From contig CAKZQQ010000006.1 in the NCBI GenBank assembly GCA_937141405.1, forward strand, positions 62,001 through 126,000: a stretch of DNA of 64,000 bases, written 5' to 3'. The notes beneath the pieces were generated by a model. The model had not been told where the DNA came from and ran no database searches. It saw only the letters and a program-made list of their open reading frames with translations. Every line of letters starts with the position of its first letter. The stretch's first letter is position 1. The DNA is from an uncultured Campylobacterota bacterium (GTDB taxonomy: Bacteria > Campylobacterota > Campylobacteria > Campylobacterales > Sulfurovaceae). Of this stretch, positions 9,135 through 17,210 are shown piece by piece. The translations under genes were made by a program, and so were the position numbers.

Positions 9135-10001
9135 ATGTTGCCTAATTTTTTAATAGTGGGTGCTCCAAAAGCAGGAACAACATCTCTGCATCAGTACCTC
9201 TCACAACATCCGGAAATTTTTATGAGCAACCCTAAAGAGCTTAATTTTTTTTCAAATCAAGAGATTAAAGAGCAAGAGCTGTATTATGATAATTTCAGAA
9301 TAAATAGTTTAGAAAGATATAAAGACATTTTTGCAGGCTCAATAGGGGAAAAAGCTATAGGAGAGGCAAGTGTGTCATATCTTTTTTACCCAAAGACACC
9401 TAAAAAGATAAAAGAGATTATTCCAGACGCAAAAATAATCATACTTTTGAGAGAGCCTATAAGCCGTGCATATTCGCATTATTTGATGGACTATAGATTG
9501 GGATATGTTAATCTCTCTTTTGATGATGTTGTTTTTAAAAGAAAAAAAGATAAAAATATAGATCTTTTTTACCAGCAGTATATCTTTTTGGGACTCTATT
9601 ATGAGCAAGTCAAACGATATATTGATATTTTTGGAAAAGATAGCGTAAGGATATATTTCCAAGATGATTTCAAAAATGATCCTGCGCATATACTTCTTGA
9701 TGTCTATAATTTTTTAGGTGTAGATTCTGGCTTTTGTCATGAAATAGAAAAAGAACATAATGTTTTTTCTATGCCTAAAAACAAGATTATATATTTACTC
9801 TATAGATCTTCTTTACGTTCTTTAATCGCATCGCTGCTACCGAGTAACATCAAAGAAAAAATTATAGAGATAACATTTGAAAAAAAACAAAAACCGAAAA
9901 TGAGTAAACAGACCAAAAAATATTTGTATGATATATATAGGGATGATATTGTAAACTTAGAAAAACTTATAGGGGTGGATTTGAATTCATGGAAACTATA
10001 A
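9135..10001 (+). CDS. Sulfotransferase, intact
   Basis: This 288-residue protein has both PAPS-binding elements: the 5'-PSB loop IVGAPKAGTTSLHQYLSQHP near the N-terminus and the 3'-PB motif LREPISRAYSHYLMD (R106 to S114). The family's RYIDIFGKDSVRIYFQDD and C-terminal region are complete. It would transfer sulfate from PAPS to a sugar hydroxyl of the glycan made by this locus. A strong AAGGAGG lies 8-9 bases before the ATG. It is the only one of three sulfotransferase genes here that looks functional. The stop overlaps the next gene by 13 bases. Confidence 0.88.
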   Translation: MLPNFLIVGAPKAGTTSLHQYLSQHPEIFMSNPKELNFFSNQEIKEQELYYDNFRINSLERYKDIFAGSIGEKAIGEASVSYLFYPKTPKKIKEIIPDAKIIILLREPISRAYSHYLMDYRLGYVNLSFDDVVFKRKKDKNIDLFYQQYIFLGLYYEQVKRYIDIFGKDSVRIYFQDDFKNDPAHILLDVYNFLGVDSGFCHEIEKEHNVFSMPKNKIIYLLYRSSLRSLIASLLPSNIKEKIIEITFEKKQKPKMSKQTKKYLYDIYRDDIVNLEKLIGVDLNSWKL

Positions 10002-12193
10002 GCAAAAAAAATATCATTTCTATCATTGATCATGTGGGTAAAAAAGCAGGGATGGATTACTATTCCGGTTCACTTGCTACAGGTCTTGCTAAGATTGGTT
10101 GTGATGTTGCTGTTTATAGTAATTTTGTAGGTTTAGATACCGATAGGGTTAGTTATTTTAAATACTTTGATAGTCATTCAAGTAGAGGACTCATTGTAAA
10201 AATATGGAAATTTTTTTCTGCTGCTTTTAAAGCAGCGAAGGGAGCGAGGAAAAGGAAAAGTGACCTTGTTATCATGCATCTTTTTTCAGCCAATATGGTT
10301 ACTTTCTTATTATTTTTGATTCCTAAAATTTTTAGGCTCAATATCGTAGTCATAGCTCATGATGTTTCAAGTTTTATAAATGGAGACAATAGATTTTTGC
10401 AAAAAATTATCTACAATGTTTTTGCTAATCAAATAGTTGTTCATAATGGGTTTTCAAAAAAAATGCTTTTAAAAAGTGTGAATATTAAAGATCCTTCTAA
10501 AATCGCCATCATAAAACATGGTGGCTACATGGAGCATATCAAACATAGATATACAAAAAATGAAGCCAGAAAAGAGCTTGGATTAAGTGAAGAGGGAAAA
10601 TATATACTCTTTTTTGGGCAGATAAAAAGAGTCAAGGGGCTTGATATCTTGATTAAAGCACTTAAAGAGACTCCGGAAGATATTAAGCTCATTATTGCAG
10701 GGAAACCACAAAGAGATGATATTGCATATTATGATAGATTGATAGATGAGCTTGCTTTACAAGATAGAGTTATAAAAATAATCCGATATATAGAAGATGA
10801 CGAGAGGGAGAAACTTTTTTTTGCAGCGGATGTCAATGTTTTGCCTTATAAGATTATCTATCAAAGCGGTGTGTTATTGATGGCAATGAGTTATGGTTTG
10901 CCGGTTATTGCTTCTAATTTAGAGCCCAATAAAGAGATTATCAGAGATAATGAAAATGGAATGTTTTTTAAAAATGAGGATGTAAAATCACTATCTCAAA
11001 AAATAAATCTATTTTTTGGCGAGAATGCTTTACGCAAGAAGATAGTCAAAAGCTCTATTGAAACAATAAAAGATCAATATGGTTGGGATACAATATCTGC
11101 AAAATATCTGCAATTGATAAAAAAAAGAGTAAGCATCATAGGCATTGTTGGTTTACCTGCACAGTATGGGGGGTTTGAGACACTTGCGCAGTATCTAGTC
11201 CGTTATTTGAGAGATAAGTATGATTTTACTGTGTTTTGCAGTGCAAAAAGTTATGAAGAGAGACTTGAAAGTTACGACGGTGCAAAATTACATTATGTAA
11301 ACTTGAATGCAAATGGGGCACAAAGTATCCCCTATGATATCATTTCGATTTTTAAAGCTTTACGATTGTCAGATACACTTTTAGTGCTAGGGGTGTCTGG
11401 TTGTACTATTTTGCCTTTCATCAAATTTTTTAGTCGTAAAAAGATAGTTGTCAATATAGACGGTTCAGAGTGGAAGCGAGAGAAGTGGGGAAGGTTTGCT
11501 CGTGTATTTTTAAAATTTTCTGAAAAGCTTGCAGTTAAATGGGCAGATATTATCATTAGTGACAATAGGGCAATACAAGACTATGTCTTTGACGAATATG
11601 GGGTAGAGAGCAAACTTATAACATATGGGGCTGATCATGTAAAAAAATTGCCAATCAGTGATGCTCTATTGGAAAAATATCCCTTTTTGAAAAACAGGTA
11701 TGCCTTTAGTATTTGTAGGATTGAACCAGAAAATAATATTCATCTTATCTTAGATGCTTTTAGCCAATACAGCAATATGGACTTAGTGATTGTTGGCAAT
11801 TGGCAAAATAGTAAATATAGCCGTTCTTTAAAAGTAAATTATTCACAATATGCTCATATCCATCTTCTTGAGGCTATCTATGATAGTGATATTTTGGGAG
11901 AGATTCGAAGCAATTGCTATCTTTACCTTCATGGACATAGCGCAGGTGGAACAAACCCTTCTTTGGTAGAAGCCATGTATCTTGGTTTGCCGATATTTTC
12001 TTTTGATGTTTCATACAATAGAGTGAGTACACAAGCAAAAGCGCGTTATTTTAAAAATGCAGTTGAACTTGCAACATTACTGCAAAATCTAGATACACAA
12101 AAGCTTAAAGATATTGCATCTGATATGAGAGACATTGCACACAGAGACTATATTTGGGAAAAAATAGCACATAAGTATGCCGATATATTTTAA
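9989..12193 (+). CDS. Two-domain glycosyltransferase: GT4 fused to a DUF1972/GT4 enzyme
   Basis: This 734-residue protein contains two complete GT-B units. Residues about 1-375 are a GT4 (FFGQIKRVKGLDILIKAL, then YKIIYQSGVLLMAMSYGLP and ASNLEPNKEII). From about residue 378 a second enzyme begins with the DUF1972 N-terminus VSIIGIVGLPAQYGGFETLA and carries FSICRIEPENNIHLILDAF, GHSAGGTNPSLVEAMYLGLP and FDVSYNR. Each half is normally a separate protein, so one chain may add two successive sugars. It overlaps the sulfotransferase by 13 bases and is the last gene before the pglB promoter. Confidence 0.85.
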   Translation: METISKKNIISIIDHVGKKAGMDYYSGSLATGLAKIGCDVAVYSNFVGLDTDRVSYFKYFDSHSSRGLIVKIWKFFSAAFKAAKGARKRKSDLVIMHLFSANMVTFLLFLIPKIFRLNIVVIAHDVSSFINGDNRFLQKIIYNVFANQIVVHNGFSKKMLLKSVNIKDPSKIAIIKHGGYMEHIKHRYTKNEARKELGLSEEGKYILFFGQIKRVKGLDILIKALKETPEDIKLIIAGKPQRDDIAYYDRLIDELALQDRVIKIIRYIEDDEREKLFFAADVNVLPYKIIYQSGVLLMAMSYGLPVIASNLEPNKEIIRDNENGMFFKNEDVKSLSQKINLFFGENALRKKIVKSSIETIKDQYGWDTISAKYLQLIKKRVSIIGIVGLPAQYGGFETLAQYLVRYLRDKYDFTVFCSAKSYEERLESYDGAKLHYVNLNANGAQSIPYDIISIFKALRLSDTLLVLGVSGCTILPFIKFFSRKKIVVNIDGSEWKREKWGRFARVFLKFSEKLAVKWADIIISDNRAIQDYVFDEYGVESKLITYGADHVKKLPISDALLEKYPFLKNRYAFSICRIEPENNIHLILDAFSQYSNMDLVIVGNWQNSKYSRSLKVNYSQYAHIHLLEAIYDSDILGEIRSNCYLYLHGHSAGGTNPSLVEAMYLGLPIFSFDVSYNRVSTQAKARYFKNAVELATLLQNLDTQKLKDIASDMRDIAHRDYIWEKIAHKYADIF

Positions 12194-12233
12194 AATTCAC
12201 AATACTTCAATCTCGCATTCATACTCTTCTTGT

Positions 12234-12239
12234 TATAAT
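12234..12239 (+). promoter_or_regulatory. -10 box for pglB
   Basis: TTGTTATAATTG contains a perfect -10 20 bases before the ATG at 12260. If used, transcription starts near 12246, which excludes the in-frame TTG at 12239 as the start codon. Confidence 0.5.
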
Positions 12240-12259
12240 TGTTCAAAAATAGAGATATA

Positions 12260-14398
12260 ATGAACCAAAAAATATCAATGCAAAATACACTTTTTCTTGT
12301 CGGAGTAGCTTTTATTTTTAGCTTTGCTATGCGACTTATTTGGGTTTATCAATTTAATGGTTATGAGCCATATATGTTCAACGGTCAATTTATGATTAGT
12401 ACAAATGACGGCTATCTCTATGCGGAAATTGCTAGAGATATTATTGCCGGAAATGAGCTTCATTACAGAGATGAAACAGCTTTAGCAATCTCTTATATGA
12501 CTGTTTTTTGTACGCAAATACTAAATGTTCCATTTGAGAGCGCAATTTTTTATATGAGTGCACTTTTCGGTTCTTTGATTGTTGTTCCTCTTGTCTTGAT
12601 TGGTAAAGCTTTAGAAAAAGTAGAAGTCGGCTTCATTGCAGCTCTTATTGCAAGTATTACATTAAGTTATTACAATCGAACGATGGTGGGGTATTTTGAT
12701 ACTGATATGCTCAATATAGTATTGCCAACACTTCTTATGTGGGCACTTTTGGTTGGGATTAAAAGTAAAGAACCCCGTTATATTCTCTACACTATTTTGC
12801 TAATCATACTATATCGCTGGTGGTATCCACAAAGCTTTTCTCTAGAGTTTGCTTTTGCTGGTATAGTTGTTCTCTACGCTATTTATAAGTATTATAAACA
12901 AAAAGAGGATGTATCTTTCGAATTTACACTGCTCGGTTTTATGTTACTTGCTATGGTTGGTGCGGATGGTCCGCTTGGACTAGGCGTTATTGCGCTCCTT
13001 TATATTTTTTATAAGGCAGGGTATTTAGAGAGATATACTATATATTTTTTCTTAGCTTCGGTAGGCATCTTTCTCCTTGCAGGTGGATTTGATCCTATTT
13101 TTGCTAAATTAAAAGGGTATATTTTTCAAAATTTAGCTAATATGGATGTCACGAGCCTTGAACTGCACTATTATGGAGCTATGCAGACAGTTAAAGAATC
13201 AAGCAGGATACCTTTTGATATATTTGCTAATCGTATCAGTGGACATGAAGTAGCATTTATGCTATCGATTGTAGGCTATATTTGGCTTTGTTTTAAACAC
13301 AAAAATATGTTGTTATCACTCCCTCTTGTAGGACTTGGATTTTTAGCATACTTTGCAGGCCTACGTTTTACAATCTATGCTGTCCCTCCTATGGCACTTG
13401 GCATAGGATATTTGATCTATAGAATTTCTAATTTTACTCCAAAACCAATAAATTATTTTTTAATGATACTGTTTACAGTCTTGGCGCTTACCCCGAACAT
13501 AATACATATCATTGGTTATAAAATCCCGACAGTTTTTAATAAAAACGAGGTGAAAGTTCTTGATCAAATGAAAAGCATTGCCGGCAGAGACGATTATATC
13601 GTTTCATGGTGGGATTATGGTTATCCTATTCGCTATTATAGTGATGTAAAGACAGTCCTGGATGGAAAATATCATACAGGAGCAGCGAATTTTTCATTTA
13701 GTTATGCCATGAAAAATTCACAAGAAATAGCTGCAGATATTTTGCGTGCTGATGTGGAGTATGAAGAGCAGCGAATTAAGAAATATTTAAAATACAAAGA
13801 TGCTATACAATCAAAGGAAGAAACGCTTGACCCAAACATTGTTCGTATGATTTTGGAGAGCGGATTTAAAGATGCCAATGATTTTTTAGCATATGTTGAG
13901 AGCGGAGGTGAAATCAAAATGCCTCCAAAAAGCAGAGAAGTTTATCTATTTTTACCAAATGATATGTTAGGCATTTTCCCGACTATTTCCAAATTTTCAG
14001 AGATTAATTTAATGAGCGGAGAGATGGAGAAAGAACCATTTTTCTTTATGACGCGTTATATGCAAGACAAAGGCAATTATATTGATTTAGGAAGAGGTGT
14101 TGCACTTGATAAGAATAGTACATCTGTATTGTTCGGCGATACTAAAGTTCCATTAAAGTATTTTATAACAACAAAATATGATAACGATATGCAGCTGCAC
14201 ATAAGCTCAGAAAAGATAAACCCTGATGGCGAATTATATGCTGTTTTTATGAGTGATTACCGACAGCTTTTACTGCTTGATGAAGAGATGTTTAACTCAA
14301 CATTCGTACAACTTTTTGTGCTAGAAAAATATGATGAAAAATATTTCCAACCGGTCATTGTAACGCCTTTTGCAAAAGTCTATAAGCTGATGAAATAA
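12260..14398 (+). CDS. pglB: PglB-type oligosaccharyltransferase (STT3 family)
   Basis: About 712 residues, close to Campylobacter PglB (713). The first two-thirds is a 13-helix membrane domain; the rest is a periplasmic domain with the STT3 signature WWDYGYPIRYYSDVKTVLDG. Acidic residues that bind metal and glycan are in place: NDG in the first periplasmic loop, and YFDTDML. The enzyme transfers a lipid-linked glycan en bloc to Asn in D/E-X-N-X-S/T sites of periplasmic proteins. It has its own promoter at the end of the glycan cluster. ATG 12260 is preferred over TTG 12239, which overlaps the -10. No pglA/C/D/E/F/K homologues are in view, so its glycan donor may be the product of this locus or may be made elsewhere. 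Confidence 0.92.
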   Translation: MNQKISMQNTLFLVGVAFIFSFAMRLIWVYQFNGYEPYMFNGQFMISTNDGYLYAEIARDIIAGNELHYRDETALAISYMTVFCTQILNVPFESAIFYMSALFGSLIVVPLVLIGKALEKVEVGFIAALIASITLSYYNRTMVGYFDTDMLNIVLPTLLMWALLVGIKSKEPRYILYTILLIILYRWWYPQSFSLEFAFAGIVVLYAIYKYYKQKEDVSFEFTLLGFMLLAMVGADGPLGLGVIALLYIFYKAGYLERYTIYFFLASVGIFLLAGGFDPIFAKLKGYIFQNLANMDVTSLELHYYGAMQTVKESSRIPFDIFANRISGHEVAFMLSIVGYIWLCFKHKNMLLSLPLVGLGFLAYFAGLRFTIYAVPPMALGIGYLIYRISNFTPKPINYFLMILFTVLALTPNIIHIIGYKIPTVFNKNEVKVLDQMKSIAGRDDYIVSWWDYGYPIRYYSDVKTVLDGKYHTGAANFSFSYAMKNSQEIAADILRADVEYEEQRIKKYLKYKDAIQSKEETLDPNIVRMILESGFKDANDFLAYVESGGEIKMPPKSREVYLFLPNDMLGIFPTISKFSEINLMSGEMEKEPFFFMTRYMQDKGNYIDLGRGVALDKNSTSVLFGDTKVPLKYFITTKYDNDMQLHISSEKINPDGELYAVFMSDYRQLLLLDEEMFNSTFVQLFVLEKYDEKYFQPVIVTPFAKVYKLMK

Positions 14399-14427
14399 AA
14401 GTGTTTATAGTTTTAACTCTAAACGCT
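14399..14427 (+). terminator. Weak hairpin between pglB and gltX
   Basis: AGTGTTTA pairs with TAAACGCT (one G-U pair) around a 12-base loop just after the pglB stop. There is no T-run, so termination is only possible. A TACAAT -10 for gltX follows at 14435-14440. Confidence 0.3.
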
Positions 14428-14466
14428 TATCTGCTACAATGCTCTATTTAAAAAAGAGGTTGATAT

Positions 14467-15849
14467 ATGATAGTGACTCGCTTTGCTCCAAGCCCGACTG
14501 GGTTTTTACATATCGGAGGTTTGAGAACTGCACTTTTTTCATGGCTATTAGCGCGTAAAAATGGGGGCAAATTTTTACTTCGTATAGAAGATACAGACCA
14601 AGCACGAAATTCAGAGGATGCGATGCAGGCGATTTTGCAAGCATTTGATTGGGTTGGTATGGATTATGACGGTGAAGCGCTCTACCAGTCAAAAAGATTT
14701 GACATCTATCAACAATATATCGATCAGTTATTGAATGAGGGCAAAGCCTATAAATGCTATATGAGTAAAGAGGAGCTTGATGCTTTGAGAGAAGAGCAGA
14801 TGGCACAGAAGATACGACCTCATTATGATAGAAGATATAGAGATTTTACAGGGACCCCACCTGCCGGGGTTGATCCGGTTATCCGCATCAAAGCACCACT
14901 TGAAGGGGTGATATCTTTTGAAGATGGCGTCAAAGGAGAGATAAACATAGCTGCGAGTGAAGTGGATGATTTTATTATCGCTCGAAGTGATGGTGTGCCG
15001 ACTTACAATTTTGTAGTCGCCATTGATGATGCACTCATGGGTATCACGGATGTTATACGAGGTGATGATCATCTCTACAATACACCTAAGCAGATAGTGA
15101 TATATCAAGCACTCGGTTTTGATTTACCTCGTTTTAATCATGTAGCTATGATTAATAATGAACAAGGTAAAAAGCTCAGCAAAAGAGATGGCGCAACGGA
15201 TGTTATGGAGTATAAAGCACAAGGATTTTTGCCGGAAGCACTTCTCAATTTCTTAGTGCGTTTAGGTTGGAGTCATGGGGATCAAGAGATATTTAGTATC
15301 CAAGAGATGATGGAACTATTTGATCCAAAAGATATCAACAAAAGTGCTTCGAGCTACAATCTCGATAAGCTTTTGTGGCTTAATAGCCACTACATTAAAG
15401 AGTGCAATAACGCAAGATTGATAAGACAGCTACAAGATTTCGGTATCAATCTCCAAGATGATTCAAAGAGAGATATCATACTTAAAGCAACAAAAGAGCG
15501 TGCAAAGACGCTTGTTGATCTCTCGCACCAGATACGCTTGCTGATAGAGAGCCCTCAAAAGTATGATGATAAAGCGCTTAAAAAAGCGTACAAAGAAGGC
15601 ACCGTTTCTATCCTCAACGATTTTATCGGTGTGTTAAAGAGCGAAGATCCTCAAAGCAAAGAGACATTTCATGATCTCTTGCAAAACTTTGTGGCACAAA
15701 AAGAGATAGGGTTTGGCAAGATTGCTCAGCCTTTGCGTTTGGCACTCATGGGTGAACTTAGTGGTGCCGGACTTGATGAGATTATGGAGATTGTAGGAAG
15801 GGATGAGGTGGTAAAAAGAATAGAAAACCTAATCTCACACGCCTCTTAA
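14467..15849 (+). CDS. gltX: Glutamyl-tRNA synthetase
   Basis: This 460-residue class I synthetase has the HIGH motif as HIGG (PSPTGFLHIGGLRTALF) and the KMSKS motif as KLSKR (residues 236-240). The C-terminal anticodon-binding helical domain is complete. It charges tRNA-Glu and, in bacteria lacking GlnRS, may also charge tRNA-Gln for amidation by GatCAB. Campylobacterota often carry two GltX proteins with divided specificities, and the sequence alone does not say which this is. AAGAGGT lies 6 bases upstream and a TACAAT -10 at 14435. The 3' end overlaps the convergent mqnA by 15 bases. Confidence 0.95.
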   Translation: MIVTRFAPSPTGFLHIGGLRTALFSWLLARKNGGKFLLRIEDTDQARNSEDAMQAILQAFDWVGMDYDGEALYQSKRFDIYQQYIDQLLNEGKAYKCYMSKEELDALREEQMAQKIRPHYDRRYRDFTGTPPAGVDPVIRIKAPLEGVISFEDGVKGEINIAASEVDDFIIARSDGVPTYNFVVAIDDALMGITDVIRGDDHLYNTPKQIVIYQALGFDLPRFNHVAMINNEQGKKLSKRDGATDVMEYKAQGFLPEALLNFLVRLGWSHGDQEIFSIQEMMELFDPKDINKSASSYNLDKLLWLNSHYIKECNNARLIRQLQDFGINLQDDSKRDIILKATKERAKTLVDLSHQIRLLIESPQKYDDKALKKAYKEGTVSILNDFIGVLKSEDPQSKETFHDLLQNFVAQKEIGFGKIAQPLRLALMGELSGAGLDEIMEIVGRDEVVKRIENLISHAS

Positions 15850-16473
15850 AAATATCTCAAGCGCTTTTTTCTCTTTTTTGCCGATACGATAGTGGATATG
15901 TTCTAGATACCATCTCGCTTCTTTTGGAGAGATGCCTCTTTTTTCTGCCGCTTTTTTGAGTATATATTGAGGGATTTTTACTTTTGTGTTTATAAACTCA
16001 TCCGCAATCTTTTTATAAAATGCATTGTTTTTGTTGTAACAGAGTCTTGCAAATACAAAGGGTAACCCTTTTTGTTTTTGCCATTCAAGCGAAAGATCAA
16101 GAGCCTCTTTGCCTTCGATGTAATATTTTAAAGCCTTATCACCGATTATCACTTCACCTTTGAGTCCAAGCTTTTTTGCCAAAAGATTTGAGCTTGCGGA
16201 GGCAGTATCCTCCTTCTCTCTTCCCTTCAAAAGCAAGACGCTATAGACCCTTCCTATACCTACGATGCCTGCATCTGTACATCGACACCCTTTAGATGTA
16301 GCAGATGAGATAAAGCCTGCATCGACTTTGCGTGAATGAAAGAGTCTGTTGATATCGCTTGGGACAGCTCTTTTTTTTCTAAGATTCATACGTGGAGCGC
16401 TCTGTTTGATTCGTTTTTTTAGAAATGTCTGAAAAGGTAATAGATTGAGATATTGTATCGAGCCGAAGTTCAA
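15835..16473 (-). CDS. mqnA: MqnA-type chorismate dehydratase (futalosine menaquinone pathway)
   Basis: This 212-residue protein has the MqnA N-terminus FGSIQYLNLLPFQTFLKK and a periplasmic-binding-protein-like fold with the DAGFISSATSKG and GIGRVYSVLLL blocks. MqnA dehydrates chorismate to 3-enolpyruvyl-benzoate, the first step of menaquinone synthesis by the futalosine route, the usual one in Campylobacterota. The family also contains MqnD, but the N-terminus and the internal blocks fit MqnA better. It is transcribed divergently from moaD from facing TATAAT boxes, and its end overlaps gltX. Confidence 0.85.
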   Translation of the reverse strand: MNFGSIQYLNLLPFQTFLKKRIKQSAPRMNLRKKRAVPSDINRLFHSRKVDAGFISSATSKGCRCTDAGIVGIGRVYSVLLLKGREKEDTASASSNLLAKKLGLKGEVIIGDKALKYYIEGKEALDLSLEWQKQKGLPFVFARLCYNKNNAFYKKIADEFINTKVKIPQYILKKAAEKRGISPKEARWYLEHIHYRIGKKEKKALEIFLRGV

Positions 16474-16495
16474 TTAAAGCTCCTTTTTAAGCCTA

Positions 16496-16519
16496 ATTAT
16501 ACCAAAGTACTTTTATAAT
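16496..16519. promoter_or_regulatory. Back-to-back promoters for mqnA and moaDE-moeA
   Basis: A minus-strand TATAAT (16501-16496) points to mqnA and a plus-strand TATAAT (16514-16519) points to moaD, only 12 bases apart. The two units must share upstream DNA, so their transcription could influence each other. Confidence 0.5.
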
Positions 16520-16541
16520 CAGAGCTTATTTAGGAGCATAT

Positions 16542-16763
16542 ATGATTACAATTGAATTTTTAGGTCCCATAGCTCAAGAAGATATAACCATCGAAGCGAA
16601 CTCTTTACAAGATGTAGCCGATTTTTTACAAAAGGATCCAAAGTTATCGCCATGGCTTGATAGCTTGGCAATAGCAATCAATGATAAACTTACAGATAGT
16701 TTAGATGCTCCACTCAATGATGGAGATAGGGTATCGCTCTTGCCTCCGGTGTGTGGTGGATGA
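16542..16763 (+). CDS. moaD: MoaD, small subunit of molybdopterin synthase
   Basis: A 73-residue ubiquitin-like sulfur carrier ending in the required Gly-Gly (SLLPPVCGG). Its C-terminal thiocarboxylate donates sulfur to cyclic pyranopterin monophosphate in complex with MoaE. It starts at ATG 16542 with TAGGAG upstream, and its stop overlaps the moaE start (ATGA), as expected for subunits made 1:1. Confidence 0.9.
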   Translation: MITIEFLGPIAQEDITIEANSLQDVADFLQKDPKLSPWLDSLAIAINDKLTDSLDAPLNDGDRVSLLPPVCGG

Positions 16764-17209
16764 TGTTAGAGATAATTGATGGACCACTTAGTCCAAAAGA
16801 GATACTTGCACAATGGTATGATGAGGAGTATGAGGCAAATTATGGTGCCTTTATTCCTTTTGTGGGTATTGTACGAGAAGAAGATGGGATAGAAGCACTT
16901 AGCTTTGATATCTACGAGCCGATACTTAAAAACTGGTTTGACTCTTGGCAAGAAAAAGCACGACAAAGAGGTGCGAAGCTACGGATGGCTCACTCAAAAG
17001 GGGATGTAAGGGTGCATGAGAGCTCCTATATAGCCGCTGTACTCTCTCCGCAAAGAAGAGCAGCGCTTGAGCTCATTGATGCGTTTGTAGAAGATTTTAA
17101 AGCAAATGCACCTATATGGAAATATGATGTGATACAAGGTGAACGCATATATGCAAAAAAGAGAAGCACGCCGATGAATGGTGCAGGGCTTTTAGCAAAA
17201 AAGGATTGA
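16760..17209 (+). CDS. moaE: MoaE, catalytic subunit of molybdopterin synthase
   Basis: About 149 residues with the MoaE blocks FVGIVREEDG, MAHSKGDVRVHESSYIAAV and KANAPIWKYDVIQGERIY, which includes the active-site lysine of the PIWK motif. With MoaD it converts precursor Z to molybdopterin. I take ATG 16760, which overlaps the moaD stop as ATGA; ATG 16763 or GTG 16751 are possible. It is followed 1 base later by moeA. Confidence 0.9.
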   Translation: MMLEIIDGPLSPKEILAQWYDEEYEANYGAFIPFVGIVREEDGIEALSFDIYEPILKNWFDSWQEKARQRGAKLRMAHSKGDVRVHESSYIAAVLSPQRRAALELIDAFVEDFKANAPIWKYDVIQGERIYAKKRSTPMNGAGLLAKKD

Positions 17210-17210
17210 T

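Noticed and set aside
12239-12259. TTG at 12239 as the start of pglB
   Set aside because: It overlaps a perfect TATAAT (12234-12239), so the transcript would start after it; ATG 12260 also gives the usual protein length.
14444-14806. 120-codon antisense frame opposite gltX
   Set aside because: gltX is a certain gene with conserved motifs here; the antisense product is unlike any protein.
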